Source: Alphaproteobacteria bacterium (GTDB lineage: Bacteria > Myxococcota_A > UBA796 > GCA-2862545). Taken from it: 64,000 nucleotides of DNA. The stretch lies in the NCBI GenBank assembly GCA_020632925.1, contig JACKER010000007.1:372001-436000 (forward strand), written 5' to 3'. This document shows, one piece after another, positions 25,253 to 32,924 of the stretch (position 1 is its first letter; each line of letters starts with the position of its first letter). The position numbers and the translations under genes are program-made. Below the pieces are notes generated by a model that saw nothing but the letters and a program-made list of their open reading frames with translations, did no database searches and was not told where the DNA came from.

Positions 25253-25430
25253 CGCTGATGCCGTAGAGCTCCTGCGTCACGGGGCAGCCCGCGAGCGAGA
25301 GCGTCAGCCCGAGGAGGCTCGCGACCACGGTCGTGCGGGCGGCGGGGGCGAGGGCGCCACAGAAGACGCAGGTCGTCGCGTCGTCCGCGGCGGTGCGGAC
25401 GTGGCGCCCGCAGGCGGGGCAGGGGATCAT
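25197..25430 (-). CDS. Small zinc-ribbon protein with an internal lipobox-like membrane segment
   Basis: A 77-residue protein with ATG at 25430 and GAGGAA four bases upstream. The N-terminus is a rubredoxin-like zinc ribbon (IPCPACGRHVR ... TTCVFCGAL, two C-x2-C pairs). It is followed by a hydrophobic stretch VVASLLGLTLSLAGC, which ends in a perfect lipobox, and then a tail rich in Asp, Thr and Gly (TPTGDTGDSTAE). The order is unusual: either a cytoplasmic zinc ribbon anchored by one membrane helix, or a lipoprotein whose signal peptide contains the ribbon. I know no named family for it. Confidence 0.68.
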   Translation of the reverse strand: MIPCPACGRHVRTAADDATTCVFCGALAPAARTTVVASLLGLTLSLAGCPVTQELYGISVTDVVDTPTGDTGDSTAE

Positions 25431-25458
25431 GGGCTTCCTCCGTCCGTGCCCGTCGAGG

Positions 25459-26085
25459 CTACCACGGCTCGAAGGGCGCGACGGTGGTGGCCGTCCGCCG
25501 CCAGGTGCCGTCGGCCATGACGTTGGCGCCGAAGCCGCACTGGGCGTCGCTGCCCGTCTGCTCGATCGTGACGTGGTCCGGCGTGAACACGAAGGCGAGC
25601 ACGCACTCGGGCAGGTCGGCCGTCCGCCACTCGCCGCGCCCGTCCGCCAGCGTGATCGTGCCTGCGGCGCTCCCGATGTGCGTCCCGAACACCAGCTCGA
25701 GGTCGAAGTCCGCGCGCCCGTCGGGCCACCGCGCGAGGCGCAGGGTGTTGCCCGAGCCGTCGTCGTACACCCCGGTCGGGTCGGTGGGCGAGCCCGTCGG
25801 CCACCCCTTCGCCCGGGTGAGCCAGGCGGTGTGGCGCTGGTACAGATCGAGCAGGCACGCGTCCGCCGCGCACCCGTCCCGCCGGCCGAGCCAGAGGCGC
25901 TGCGCCTCGCGGAGCCCCGTAGCGAGCTCCTTCTTCGCGACCGCCTCCTTCCACGCCGCGGACATCGCCACGTCCGCCGCGGACAGCTCGGCGCTCGCGC
26001 AGATCCGGCGCTCGACGTCGGTCGACGCCTTCGCGCAGTCGAACGAGGGCGCTCCCCCATAGGCCACCGCCATCCACCCGATCAT
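25459..26085 (-). CDS. LprI-like (DUF1311) exported protein
   Basis: A 208-residue protein. After a short hydrophobic start (MIGWMAVAYGGA) it has the LprI/DUF1311 pattern: SFDCAKASTDVERRIC, SAELSAADVAMSAAWKEAV, then LREAQRLWLGRRDGC and ACLLDLYQRH, with the four cysteines expected to form disulphides. The C-terminal half is a separate beta domain (GVYDDGSGNTLRLARW). LprI-type proteins were described as lysozyme inhibitors in mycobacteria; whether that holds here is unknown. GGAGG is five bases before the ATG. Confidence 0.78.
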   Translation of the reverse strand: MIGWMAVAYGGAPSFDCAKASTDVERRICASAELSAADVAMSAAWKEAVAKKELATGLREAQRLWLGRRDGCAADACLLDLYQRHTAWLTRAKGWPTGSPTDPTGVYDDGSGNTLRLARWPDGRADFDLELVFGTHIGSAAGTITLADGRGEWRTADLPECVLAFVFTPDHVTIEQTGSDAQCGFGANVMADGTWRRTATTVAPFEPW

Positions 26086-26210
26086 CGCGACCTCCGCCGC
26101 TGTGGTACCACGAGCTACGGGCGGTCGATGGAGAAGCGACCACGCATCCGGGGACGTGGCGCGGCACCCCGCCAGCCGGTACCCTGCCGGCGCACAACCG
26201 GGGGTTCGTC

Positions 26211-27410
26211 ATGTACGGGAAGGTCGGGGCGTCGCTGCAGCAGGAGCTCGACGGCATCCAGGAGGCGGGCACCTGGAAGGCGGAGCGCATCCTCACCGGA
26301 CCCCAGGCGGCCCGGATCCACGTCGCGGGCGGGCGCGAGGTGCTCAACTTCTGCGCCAACAACTACCTCGGGCTGGCCGACGATCCGCGCCTGGTCCAGG
26401 CCGCGAAGGACGCGCTCGACCAGTACGGCTTCGGCATGAGCAGCGTGCGCTTCATCTGCGGCACGCTCGACCTGCACAAGGAGCTCGAGCAGCGGGTCAG
26501 CGCCTTCCTCGGCACCGAAGACACCATCCTCTACTCCTCCTGCTTCGACGCGAACGGCGGGCTGTTCGAGACGATCTGCGGCGAGGAGGATGCCATCGTG
26601 TCCGCAGCGCTCAACCACGCCTCGATCATCGACGGCATCCGGCTGTCCAAGGCGGCGCGGTACCGCTACCGCCACGACGACATGGCCGAGCTCGACCAGC
26701 AGCTGGTGGCGGCGAGGGAGGCCGGCGCACGGCGGATCCTGGTGGCGACCGACGGCGTGTTCAGCATGGACGGGGACATCGCGCGGCTCGACCAGGTGTG
26801 CGACGTGGCCGAGAAGCACGGCGCGATGGTCATGGTCGACGACTCGCACGCCACCGGCTTCGTCGGCCCGACCGGCCGCGGCTCCATCGAGCACTGCGGG
26901 GTCATGGGTCGCGTCGACGTGATCACCAGCACGCTCGGCAAGGCGCTGGGCGGCGCGTCGGGCGGGTTCACCTCGGGCCGCGCCGAGATCGTGTCCATGC
27001 TGCGGCAGCGGTCGCGCCCGTACCTGTTCAGCAACACGCTCGCGCCCATGATCACCGGCGCCGCCGTGAAGGCCTTCGAGCTGCTGTCGGCGACGACCGA
27101 GCTGCGCGACCGGCTCGAGGCGAACACGTCCTGGTTCCGCAAGACCATGACCGACGCGGGCTTCGCGATCCGGCCCGGCGTCCACCCGATCGTGCCGATC
27201 ATGCTCGGGGACGCCGCGCTGGCGGTGCGCTTCGCCGACCGGATGCTGGAGGAGGGGATCTACGTGATCGGCTTCAGCTTCCCGGTGGTTCCCAAGGGGC
27301 AGGCCCGCATCCGCGTGCAGATCAGCGCGGGCCACACCCGGGAGCACCTGGAGCGCGCGACGGACGCGTTCGTCCGCGTCGGACGCGATCTCGGCGTCCT
27401 GTCCTCTTGA
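26211..27410 (+). CDS. kbl: Glycine C-acetyltransferase (2-amino-3-ketobutyrate CoA ligase)
   Basis: A 399-residue PLP enzyme of the alpha-oxoamine synthase family. The sequence is close to Kbl throughout: LNFCANNYLGLADDPRL, GMSSVRFICGTLDLHKELE, DSHATGFVGPTGRG, and the PLP lysine in TSTLGKALGGASGG (Lys 244). RSRPYLFSNTLAP and PKGQARIRVQISAGHT are further Kbl-specific blocks. It makes 2-amino-3-oxobutyrate from glycine and acetyl-CoA, or runs in reverse in threonine degradation. A TACCCT box at about 26181-26186 and a GGGGG stretch before the ATG look like its expression signals. No tdh gene lies nearby. Confidence 0.94.
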   Translation: MYGKVGASLQQELDGIQEAGTWKAERILTGPQAARIHVAGGREVLNFCANNYLGLADDPRLVQAAKDALDQYGFGMSSVRFICGTLDLHKELEQRVSAFLGTEDTILYSSCFDANGGLFETICGEEDAIVSAALNHASIIDGIRLSKAARYRYRHDDMAELDQQLVAAREAGARRILVATDGVFSMDGDIARLDQVCDVAEKHGAMVMVDDSHATGFVGPTGRGSIEHCGVMGRVDVITSTLGKALGGASGGFTSGRAEIVSMLRQRSRPYLFSNTLAPMITGAAVKAFELLSATTELRDRLEANTSWFRKTMTDAGFAIRPGVHPIVPIMLGDAALAVRFADRMLEEGIYVIGFSFPVVPKGQARIRVQISAGHTREHLERATDAFVRVGRDLGVLSS

Positions 27411-27482
27411 CGAACGGTACCGGGGTGGCGGGGGACGCTCCGAGCCGGTAGGAGGACGGTCGTTCGCACGGGAGCCACCGCG

Positions 27483-28616
27483 ATGCCCTACGACGTCACC
27501 ACCATCCTCGGACGGACCTCGGCGGCCTATGCCGTCGCCCGCAAGACCTTCGGGTACTCCGTCCGCCCCTTGTTCATCTTCACCGGCATGGCCTACATGC
27601 GGCTGATGATGGTGACGGGGACCTGGTTCGACCGGCTCTTCTTCCCCATCGCGAAGACCGAGGTGAAGAAGCCCATCGTCATCATCGGCAACCACCGCAC
27701 GGGCAGCACCTTCCTGCAGCGCTTCCTGCACGACCAGGGCTTCGGCTCCGGCATGATGCTCTACCAGCTGCTGTACCCGTCGCTGACGATGCAGTTCTTC
27801 ATCAAGCCGTTCCTGCCGCTGCTCGAGGCGGTCAGCCCGACCAAGCACCACGACCACAAGGTGCACGAGACGGGCATGCAGATCGTCGAGACCGACGACG
27901 CCGGCGTGACCTTCCGGTTCTTCGACGGCTTCTTCCTCTACGGGTTCGTCCTGGCCTTCCTCGAGGACGAGGACCTGCTGCCCCAGTTCCGCCCCGAGGG
28001 CCGCGACACCTCCGCGCGCGACTGGCCCTGGCTCATGGAGCTGTGGAAGCGCAACCTCATCAAGAGCGGCCACACCCGGGTCATCGCGAAGCTGTTCAGC
28101 GTGACGCCGCAGACGCCGAACTTCGTGAAGCAGTTCCCCGACGCGAAGGTGCTCTACCTCGCGCGCGACCCGCTCTCGGTCATCCCGTCGACGCTGAGCC
28201 TGCTCGAGGGCGTGCTCACGACCGGCCTCGGATACGACAAGCTCGCCCCCGAGGTCCGCGAGCGCCACATCAAGCGGGTGTACACCGCCATCGTCGAGCT
28301 GATGCGCCGCTTCCACGACGACTGGGTCAGCGGGGCCATCCCCCACGACAAGGTCCTCATCGTCCGCTTCGACCGCCTGATGGCGGAGTTCGAGCCGATG
28401 ATGGACGAGATCTGCGCGTTCTGCGAGCTCGAGATGACCGACGCCCAGCGCCAGGCCATCGCCAAGCGCGGCGAGAAGCAGCGGGCGTACAAGTCGGGCC
28501 ACAAGTACGACCTCGAGAAGTACGGGCTGACCGAGGAGCAGGTGCTCGCGGACACGAAGTTCTTCTACGACACCTTCCTGCCGCCGCTCGAGAGCTCCAA
28601 GGCCGCCGAAGGCTAG
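27483..28616 (+). CDS. Sulfotransferase family protein
   Basis: A 377-residue protein with the two PAPS-binding signatures of sulfotransferases: IGNHRTGSTFLQRF (residues 69-81, 5'-phosphosulfate loop) and LYLARDPLSVIPSTLSL (224-240, 3'-phosphate loop). A hydrophobic segment at about 28-48 could anchor it to the membrane. It would transfer sulfate from PAPS to an acceptor such as a glycan, lipid or small molecule. The GGGAG upstream of the ATG and the 72-base gap from kbl suggest separate expression. The C-terminus is Lys-rich and lacks further motifs. Confidence 0.88.
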   Translation: MPYDVTTILGRTSAAYAVARKTFGYSVRPLFIFTGMAYMRLMMVTGTWFDRLFFPIAKTEVKKPIVIIGNHRTGSTFLQRFLHDQGFGSGMMLYQLLYPSLTMQFFIKPFLPLLEAVSPTKHHDHKVHETGMQIVETDDAGVTFRFFDGFFLYGFVLAFLEDEDLLPQFRPEGRDTSARDWPWLMELWKRNLIKSGHTRVIAKLFSVTPQTPNFVKQFPDAKVLYLARDPLSVIPSTLSLLEGVLTTGLGYDKLAPEVRERHIKRVYTAIVELMRRFHDDWVSGAIPHDKVLIVRFDRLMAEFEPMMDEICAFCELEMTDAQRQAIAKRGEKQRAYKSGHKYDLEKYGLTEEQVLADTKFFYDTFLPPLESSKAAEG

Positions 28617-28642
28617 GACGACGATCCAGCGGCCAACCTCGC

Positions 28643-28707
28643 CGACAACTTGCGCTTCGCTCGTCGCGTACAGAAGTACGCTTCCTCGCTGCAGCGCGGC
28701 GTTGTCG
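28643..28707. other. Nested three-stem inverted repeat
   Basis: Three concentric stems share one axis: CGACAAC (28643-28649) with GTTGTCG (28701-28707), GCGCT (28652-28656) with AGCGC (28693-28697), and GCGTAC-AGAA-GTACGC (28666-28681). The order is that of a folded RNA or a palindromic dispersed element. There is no tRNA-like acceptor or anticodon arrangement. Confidence 0.55.
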
Positions 28708-28831
28708 ACGATGTTGTCACGCTGGCTCGCCGCCCTTTTGGCCCGGGGAAGGGGCGAGGAATGATGTCGAGGGGGCGGTGCGCCGTTCATCGGCTGATCG
28801 GTCGCCGACTCGACTCACGGTTGTCGTGCGT

Positions 28832-28872
28832 GAGAGCGGAAAAGGCGCTTGCGCCCCGCTCTCTCGCGGGGC
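28832..28872. other. Two mutually exclusive hairpins
   Basis: GAGAGCGG (28832-28839) pairs with CCGCTCTC (28856-28863) around an inner GGCGC-TT-GCGCC. The right arm overlaps a second stem, GCCCCGC (28853-28859) with GCGGGGC (28866-28872). Only one can form at a time, as in attenuators, but no T-tract and no downstream gene on the plus strand are present. Confidence 0.5.
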
Positions 28873-28999
28873 AATCGTGAGGAGGTTCTCCGCCAAGGCC
28901 CGCGAATGCGGGCCGCGGAGGCCGAGAATCGGCCGGAGTAACCAGAATCGGCCGCAGCGGAGGGGCGGCGTTCGCGGGCCGCTACTGTTTCGGGCGCCT

Positions 29000-29080
29000 G
29001 CCCCTACGGGGCACCGGGGCCCCTGCGGGGTCGGCCCTTCGGCCTCCGTCCGCCCTTCGGGCGGGACCGGCCTGACGGCC
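29000..29080. repeat. Run of five short GC hairpins
   Basis: In 81 bases: GCCCC-TAC-GGGGC, CCCC-TGC-GGGG, GGCC-CTTC-GGCC, CCGCCC-TTC-GGGCGG and GGCC-TGAC-GGCC. Loops are three or four bases. The run ends about 50 bases before the stop of the MopE-like gene on the minus strand. Confidence 0.65.
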
Positions 29081-29130
29081 GCCCTCCGGTCCCCCTGGCG
29101 CGGGTCGACGACGGTGGAGCCGCCTGCGCC

Positions 29131-31674
29131 TCAGTTGCAGAGCGCGTTGCAGTCCGGCGCGGTGTGGACCGTGAACGCGGTCGCCGTCGCGTCGTAGCAG
29201 GCGGCGATGGTGCGCTCCTCGACCGTGTTCGCCGTCGCGTCGGCGATGGCGGTGGAGCTGCACACGACGAGCTGCGGCGCGTCCACACGGATGCCGGGGA
29301 CGGTGCTGACGCCGCTGTCGACGACGAGCCACCCGTCGAGACGCACCCGCGACGGGCCCGCGACGTGCAGCGCCGCGCCCGCCGAGGTGGCCGCGTTGTC
29401 CAGCAGCTGACCGCTCAGGAGCGCCGCGTCCACGCCGGAGAGACGCAGCCCACCACCCTCGGCAGCGCTGTTCCGAGCCACGTCGGGGGACACGAGCTCG
29501 AGCTGGCCGCGCGTCATCGCGATCCCGCCGCCGCCGGCGGTCGCCTGGTTGTCGACGATGGCGGTCGCGGTCTTCCCCTGTCCGAGGCGCACGACCGAGG
29601 CGTCGTCGATCCACAGGCCGCCGCCGTCCTGTGACGCGACGTTCCCCTCGAAGGAGCCGGCGAGCGTGGACAGCGTGTTCGCGCCCAGCCCCTGCAGGGC
29701 GAGGCCACCGCCGTACCGCGCGGTCCCCGTCCGTACGTCCACGCCGGCCAGTGCGGCGTCGGCGCAGCCGATCAGCGCGATCCCGCCGCCCCGCTCCCCG
29801 GCCACGTTGCCCTCGAGCAGCGAGCTCTCGACCGCCACGCTGGGGACGCCGTCGAAGAGCACCCCGCCGCCGTCGGTCGCTGCGGTGTTGCCGGTCAGCG
29901 TCACGCGCGCCACCCGGACGTTGCCGTGTCCGAGCGCCTGCTCGAAGGCCATGCCCGCGCCGCGGGAGGCCGTGTTGGCCTCGATCCCGCCGCCGTCCCA
30001 GCTCACGTCGCCGGACCCGAAGACGCCGCCACCTCCATCCGTGGCGTCGTTGTGGTGCACCGACACCGTGGTCGCGGCGATGGCGGTCGCGTCCACGAGG
30101 CCCACGCCGCCGCCGACGCGCGCGGTGTTCGCCGTCACCTCGGTCGCGCCGTCGAGGAGCAGCGAGCCGTCCGGGAGCATCAGCACGCCGCCGCCGAAGT
30201 CCTGCGCGCGGTTGTCCGAGACCACGGTGTCGAGCAGTGTGAGCGAGCCGCCCGCCACCAGCCCCCCGCCCGCGCCGGCCTGGTTGTCCACCACGCGGCA
30301 ACCCTCGAGCTCCACCGACGCCGCCTGGGGTGCGGACAGGCCTCCGCCCTGCGCCGCCACGCCGTCCCGCAGCTCGAGGTGCCGGAACGCGACGGTGGCG
30401 TCCGCGCCCACGCGCACCGCCGGTGCGGTCCCGCCGCCGAGGATCCGCGGCAGCTCGCGCGGATCACCCACGAGCTCGATGTCCGCGCCGACGGTGAAGC
30501 CGCCCGCGTAGTCGCCCGGACAGACGCCGAGCACGTCGCCGTCGCCCGCGGCGGCCACCGCGGCCGCGAGATCGGTCACGTCCACCGGGTCCGAGCCATC
30601 CGCCGCCCAGACGGTCACGGTGTCGCGCTTCTCCCCTCCGGGGATGCAGTCGTTGTCGGCGTCGTCGCAGACCTCGGTGGCGCCGGGGTGGACGTTGGCG
30701 CGCTCGTCGTCGCAGTCGTCGCCACCCGCGATGGTCGCGGCGTGCCCGTCGCCGTCCTGGTCGTCGTCGGTGCCCCCGTCGCAGGCCTGGTCGATGCCGT
30801 CGTACCAGATCTCCTCCGCGCCCGGGTACGTCGCCGGGTCGAGGTCGTCGCAGTCGTCGGGCAGCAGGACGCCGTCGGCGTCGCAGTCGTCCGTCACGAA
30901 GCGCAGCGCCCGCGAGGACAGCGGCAGCGTCACCCGCCCGGCGCAGGAGTGGTCGGCGATGCGCAGCCACAGCTTCCAGGGGACGCCCGACGCCACGGCC
31001 TGCGCGGAGCATCCGGCCTCCGCGAAGGGCTCGGTGGACGCGAACAGCCCGCGCTGCCCCACGCCCGCCACGTCGGCGCCCGCCGGCGAGGGGACGCAGG
31101 CGGAGATGTCCTCGACGGCGCTCGGATCGACGTCCTCGGGGCACAGCAGCACCACGGCGTCCACCACGTCCGGCGTCCGGTCGTCGAGCAGGATGTTCAG
31201 CCGGGTCCAGAGCTCGGCGGACAGCGAGTCCGCGGGGTTGTCCGCGAGCGTGACCACGTCGAGCCCCACCGTGCCGCCGGCTGAGCTGACCAGCTCGGCG
31301 GTGATCAGCGTCGGCACCGATCCCGGCACCACCTCGATGGAGGTCGTCGCCTCTCCGGTCGCCTTCTTGCCGAACAGCGAGAGCGTGACCGGGCAGTCGC
31401 CCTCGCAGGGCGCCTCGTTGGCGTAGCTCGCGGTGACCGCGAAGCTCCCGTTCGACCCGACGGAGAGCGTCCCCGCGTCCACCCCGACCGGCCCCAGCGT
31501 CACCACCGCCGAGAGCTCGTCGCCCGGATCCGCGTCGACGGTGCCCTCGATCCGCAGGGTCAGCGGCCCGTTGCACGCGAACCACGTGTCCGGGGAGGTG
31601 TCGGTGATGGTGACCTCGAGGTCGCGCTCACCACCGCAACCGATCAGCGCCAGCGCCAGGCAGGTCGACCGCAC
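29131..31674 (-). CDS. MopE-like lipoprotein with parallel beta-helix
   Basis: An 847-residue lipoprotein (VRSTCLALALIGC lipobox, GTG start with GGAGG four bases upstream). After Ig-like N-terminal domains come MopE-type metal-binding motifs (DDCDDLDPATYPGAEEIWYDG, cut here as DDCDDLDP and YPGAEEIWYDGIDQACDGG; then GDDCDDERANVHPGATE). The C-terminal half (about 380-800) has regular GGG-containing turns such as NQAGAGGGLVAGG, DATDGGGGVFGSG and EGNVASQDGGGLWI, typical of right-handed parallel beta-helix proteins of the chlamydial-polymorphic-protein type. Such proteins are usually surface exposed; the Asp-rich region may bind calcium or copper. No enzymatic residues are recognised. Confidence 0.87.
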   Translation of the reverse strand: MRSTCLALALIGCGGERDLEVTITDTSPDTWFACNGPLTLRIEGTVDADPGDELSAVVTLGPVGVDAGTLSVGSNGSFAVTASYANEAPCEGDCPVTLSLFGKKATGEATTSIEVVPGSVPTLITAELVSSAGGTVGLDVVTLADNPADSLSAELWTRLNILLDDRTPDVVDAVVLLCPEDVDPSAVEDISACVPSPAGADVAGVGQRGLFASTEPFAEAGCSAQAVASGVPWKLWLRIADHSCAGRVTLPLSSRALRFVTDDCDADGVLLPDDCDDLDPATYPGAEEIWYDGIDQACDGGTDDDQDGDGHAATIAGGDDCDDERANVHPGATEVCDDADNDCIPGGEKRDTVTVWAADGSDPVDVTDLAAAVAAAGDGDVLGVCPGDYAGGFTVGADIELVGDPRELPRILGGGTAPAVRVGADATVAFRHLELRDGVAAQGGGLSAPQAASVELEGCRVVDNQAGAGGGLVAGGSLTLLDTVVSDNRAQDFGGGVLMLPDGSLLLDGATEVTANTARVGGGVGLVDATAIAATTVSVHHNDATDGGGGVFGSGDVSWDGGGIEANTASRGAGMAFEQALGHGNVRVARVTLTGNTAATDGGGVLFDGVPSVAVESSLLEGNVAGERGGGIALIGCADAALAGVDVRTGTARYGGGLALQGLGANTLSTLAGSFEGNVASQDGGGLWIDDASVVRLGQGKTATAIVDNQATAGGGGIAMTRGQLELVSPDVARNSAAEGGGLRLSGVDAALLSGQLLDNAATSAGAALHVAGPSRVRLDGWLVVDSGVSTVPGIRVDAPQLVVCSSTAIADATANTVEERTIAACYDATATAFTVHTAPDCNALCN

Positions 31675-31694
31675 GTTCCCTCCGAAGCTGCCTG

Positions 31695-32924
31695 CTAACC
31701 GCGGAAGCCCCGGAGCGGTCGCACGCCGGGGAGCCAGGTGCCGGGATCGACCCCGACCGCCTCGAGGACACCGGCGATCAGGGCGTCGTAGCGGAGGGGC
31801 TCGCCGGTGGCGGAGGGCCGCCCGGTCCCCTGGTCGCAGGGCACCCCCACCAGGCGGTCGTCGGTGCCGCCGAGCGAGCGGTGACCGCCCACGTCGGCGC
31901 CGAGCAGCATCGCGGCAGTGTACGGCCAGTGGTGGGTCCCGCCGTCCTCGTTGCGCTCGGGGCTGCGTCCGAGCTCGGAGACCACGAGGACCAGCGTCCG
32001 ATCGAGCAGGCCACGGTCCTCGAGCCGCCGCGCGAGGATGCCGAGGCCGCCGAGCAGCTCGTTCCAGGAGCCGTGCTGCTGGCGCGCGTCGGCGTGGGTG
32101 TCGAAGTTGGAGGAGGTCGAGACGAGCACCGCGTGGCAGGTGCCGGCCTCGATCAGCGTCGCGGCGAGCTCCAGGTCGTCGGCGAGCCCGTTGCGGCGCC
32201 CGAGCGGGAGCGCGTCGAGCAGCAGGCCCCGCTCGCGCCACAGGGCGTCCGCCCGCGCGGCGGCCGGGTCCCGGTCGCCCCCGGAGCGTCCCCGTCGCCA
32301 GGCCTCGATCGCGTCCCAGTCGGTGTCCTCGAGGCCCGGATCGGGGCGGGCGCTGCCGTCGGCGCGCACGAAGCGGCTCGCGGGGTCGAGGAGCGCGCGG
32401 AGCTGCCCGCGGACGCCGGCTCGCGCGACCGCGGACGCGAAGGGTCCGGGCCGCCCCACGCCGGACAGGTCGACCGCGCCGATGGGGCCGGTGCCCAGGG
32501 TGCCCCCGGTGATGGCGGTGACGTCGGGCGAGCCGTCGACGCCGGTGCCGGCGAGCACGCGGTCCTTGCCCTCCCAGTGCGACAGCGTCCCGACCCAGAG
32601 CCCGGGGACGACCGTGGTCCGGTGGGCCCAGTTGTCGAAGTAGCGGCGCACGTAGGGACGGCGCACGTCGTTGCACAGGGCGCGGATCTCGCCCCAGCTC
32701 ACGACCTGCTCGACGTCGTCGGGATCCTCGGGGTCCACGTCCGGCCAGGGACCGCCGAGCGCCAGGCCGGGCTTGGGGTCGAGCGCGAACGTGGGGTCCC
32801 AGCCGCCGTCGGCGTGGACCACGATGAGGTGGGGTGCGCCCGTGGCCGCCCGCGCCTCGAGTGGGAGCACGCGGCATCCGGCGGAGGAGGCGAGCATCCC
32901 GGCGAGCAGGTCGCGGCGGCGCAT
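31695..32924 (-). CDS. DUF1501 family exported protein
   Basis: A 409-residue member of DUF1501, a sulfatase-like alkaline-phosphatase-fold family without known activity. The N-terminus MRRRDLLAG is a twin-arginine-type signal that ends in a possible lipobox (SSAGC). Visible family motifs are LIVVHADGGWDPTF, STSSNFDTHADARQQHGSWNELLGGL (split: NFDTHADARQQHG), LVLVVSELGRSPERNEDGGTHHW (split: SELGRSPERN, GGTHHWP). The ATG start overlaps the stop of the upstream gene by one base (TGATG). DUF1501 genes are typically paired with a cytochrome-like DUF1549/1592/1800 partner, as here. Confidence 0.87.
   Translation of the reverse strand: MRRRDLLAGMLASSAGCRVLPLEARAATGAPHLIVVHADGGWDPTFALDPKPGLALGGPWPDVDPEDPDDVEQVVSWGEIRALCNDVRRPYVRRYFDNWAHRTTVVPGLWVGTLSHWEGKDRVLAGTGVDGSPDVTAITGGTLGTGPIGAVDLSGVGRPGPFASAVARAGVRGQLRALLDPASRFVRADGSARPDPGLEDTDWDAIEAWRRGRSGGDRDPAAARADALWRERGLLLDALPLGRRNGLADDLELAATLIEAGTCHAVLVSTSSNFDTHADARQQHGSWNELLGGLGILARRLEDRGLLDRTLVLVVSELGRSPERNEDGGTHHWPYTAAMLLGADVGGHRSLGGTDDRLVGVPCDQGTGRPSATGEPLRYDALIAGVLEAVGVDPGTWLPGVRPLRGFRG

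Larger units (their letters stand above)
28617..29130. other. Non-coding hairpin-rich spacer between convergent genes
   Basis: No gene is supported here. The 514 bases contain at least ten perfect short stem-loops on a very GC-rich background; the most distinct groups are listed separately. Single hairpins also occur at 28897-28914 (GGCCCGC-GAAT-GCGGGCC, with one extra pairing option) and 28920-28934 (GGCCGA-GAA-TCGGCC). It lies between the 3' ends of the sulfotransferase and MopE-like genes. Confidence 0.65.

Noticed and set aside
28643..28707. tRNA gene
   Set aside because: Stem lengths and order do not give acceptor, D, anticodon and T arms, and no TTCGANNC-type T-loop is placed correctly.
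26115..28790. Long minus-strand open frame across kbl and the sulfotransferase
   Set aside because: It is complementary to two well-defined genes. The end that lies in the 28617-28790 spacer has no start signal.
28650..28880. Short plus-strand frame in the hairpin-rich spacer
   Set aside because: No ribosome-binding site, basic composition, and it reads through several perfect hairpins.
29201..29410. Small plus-strand frames inside the MopE-like gene
   Set aside because: They lie opposite the beta-helix repeats and mirror their periodicity; no start signal.
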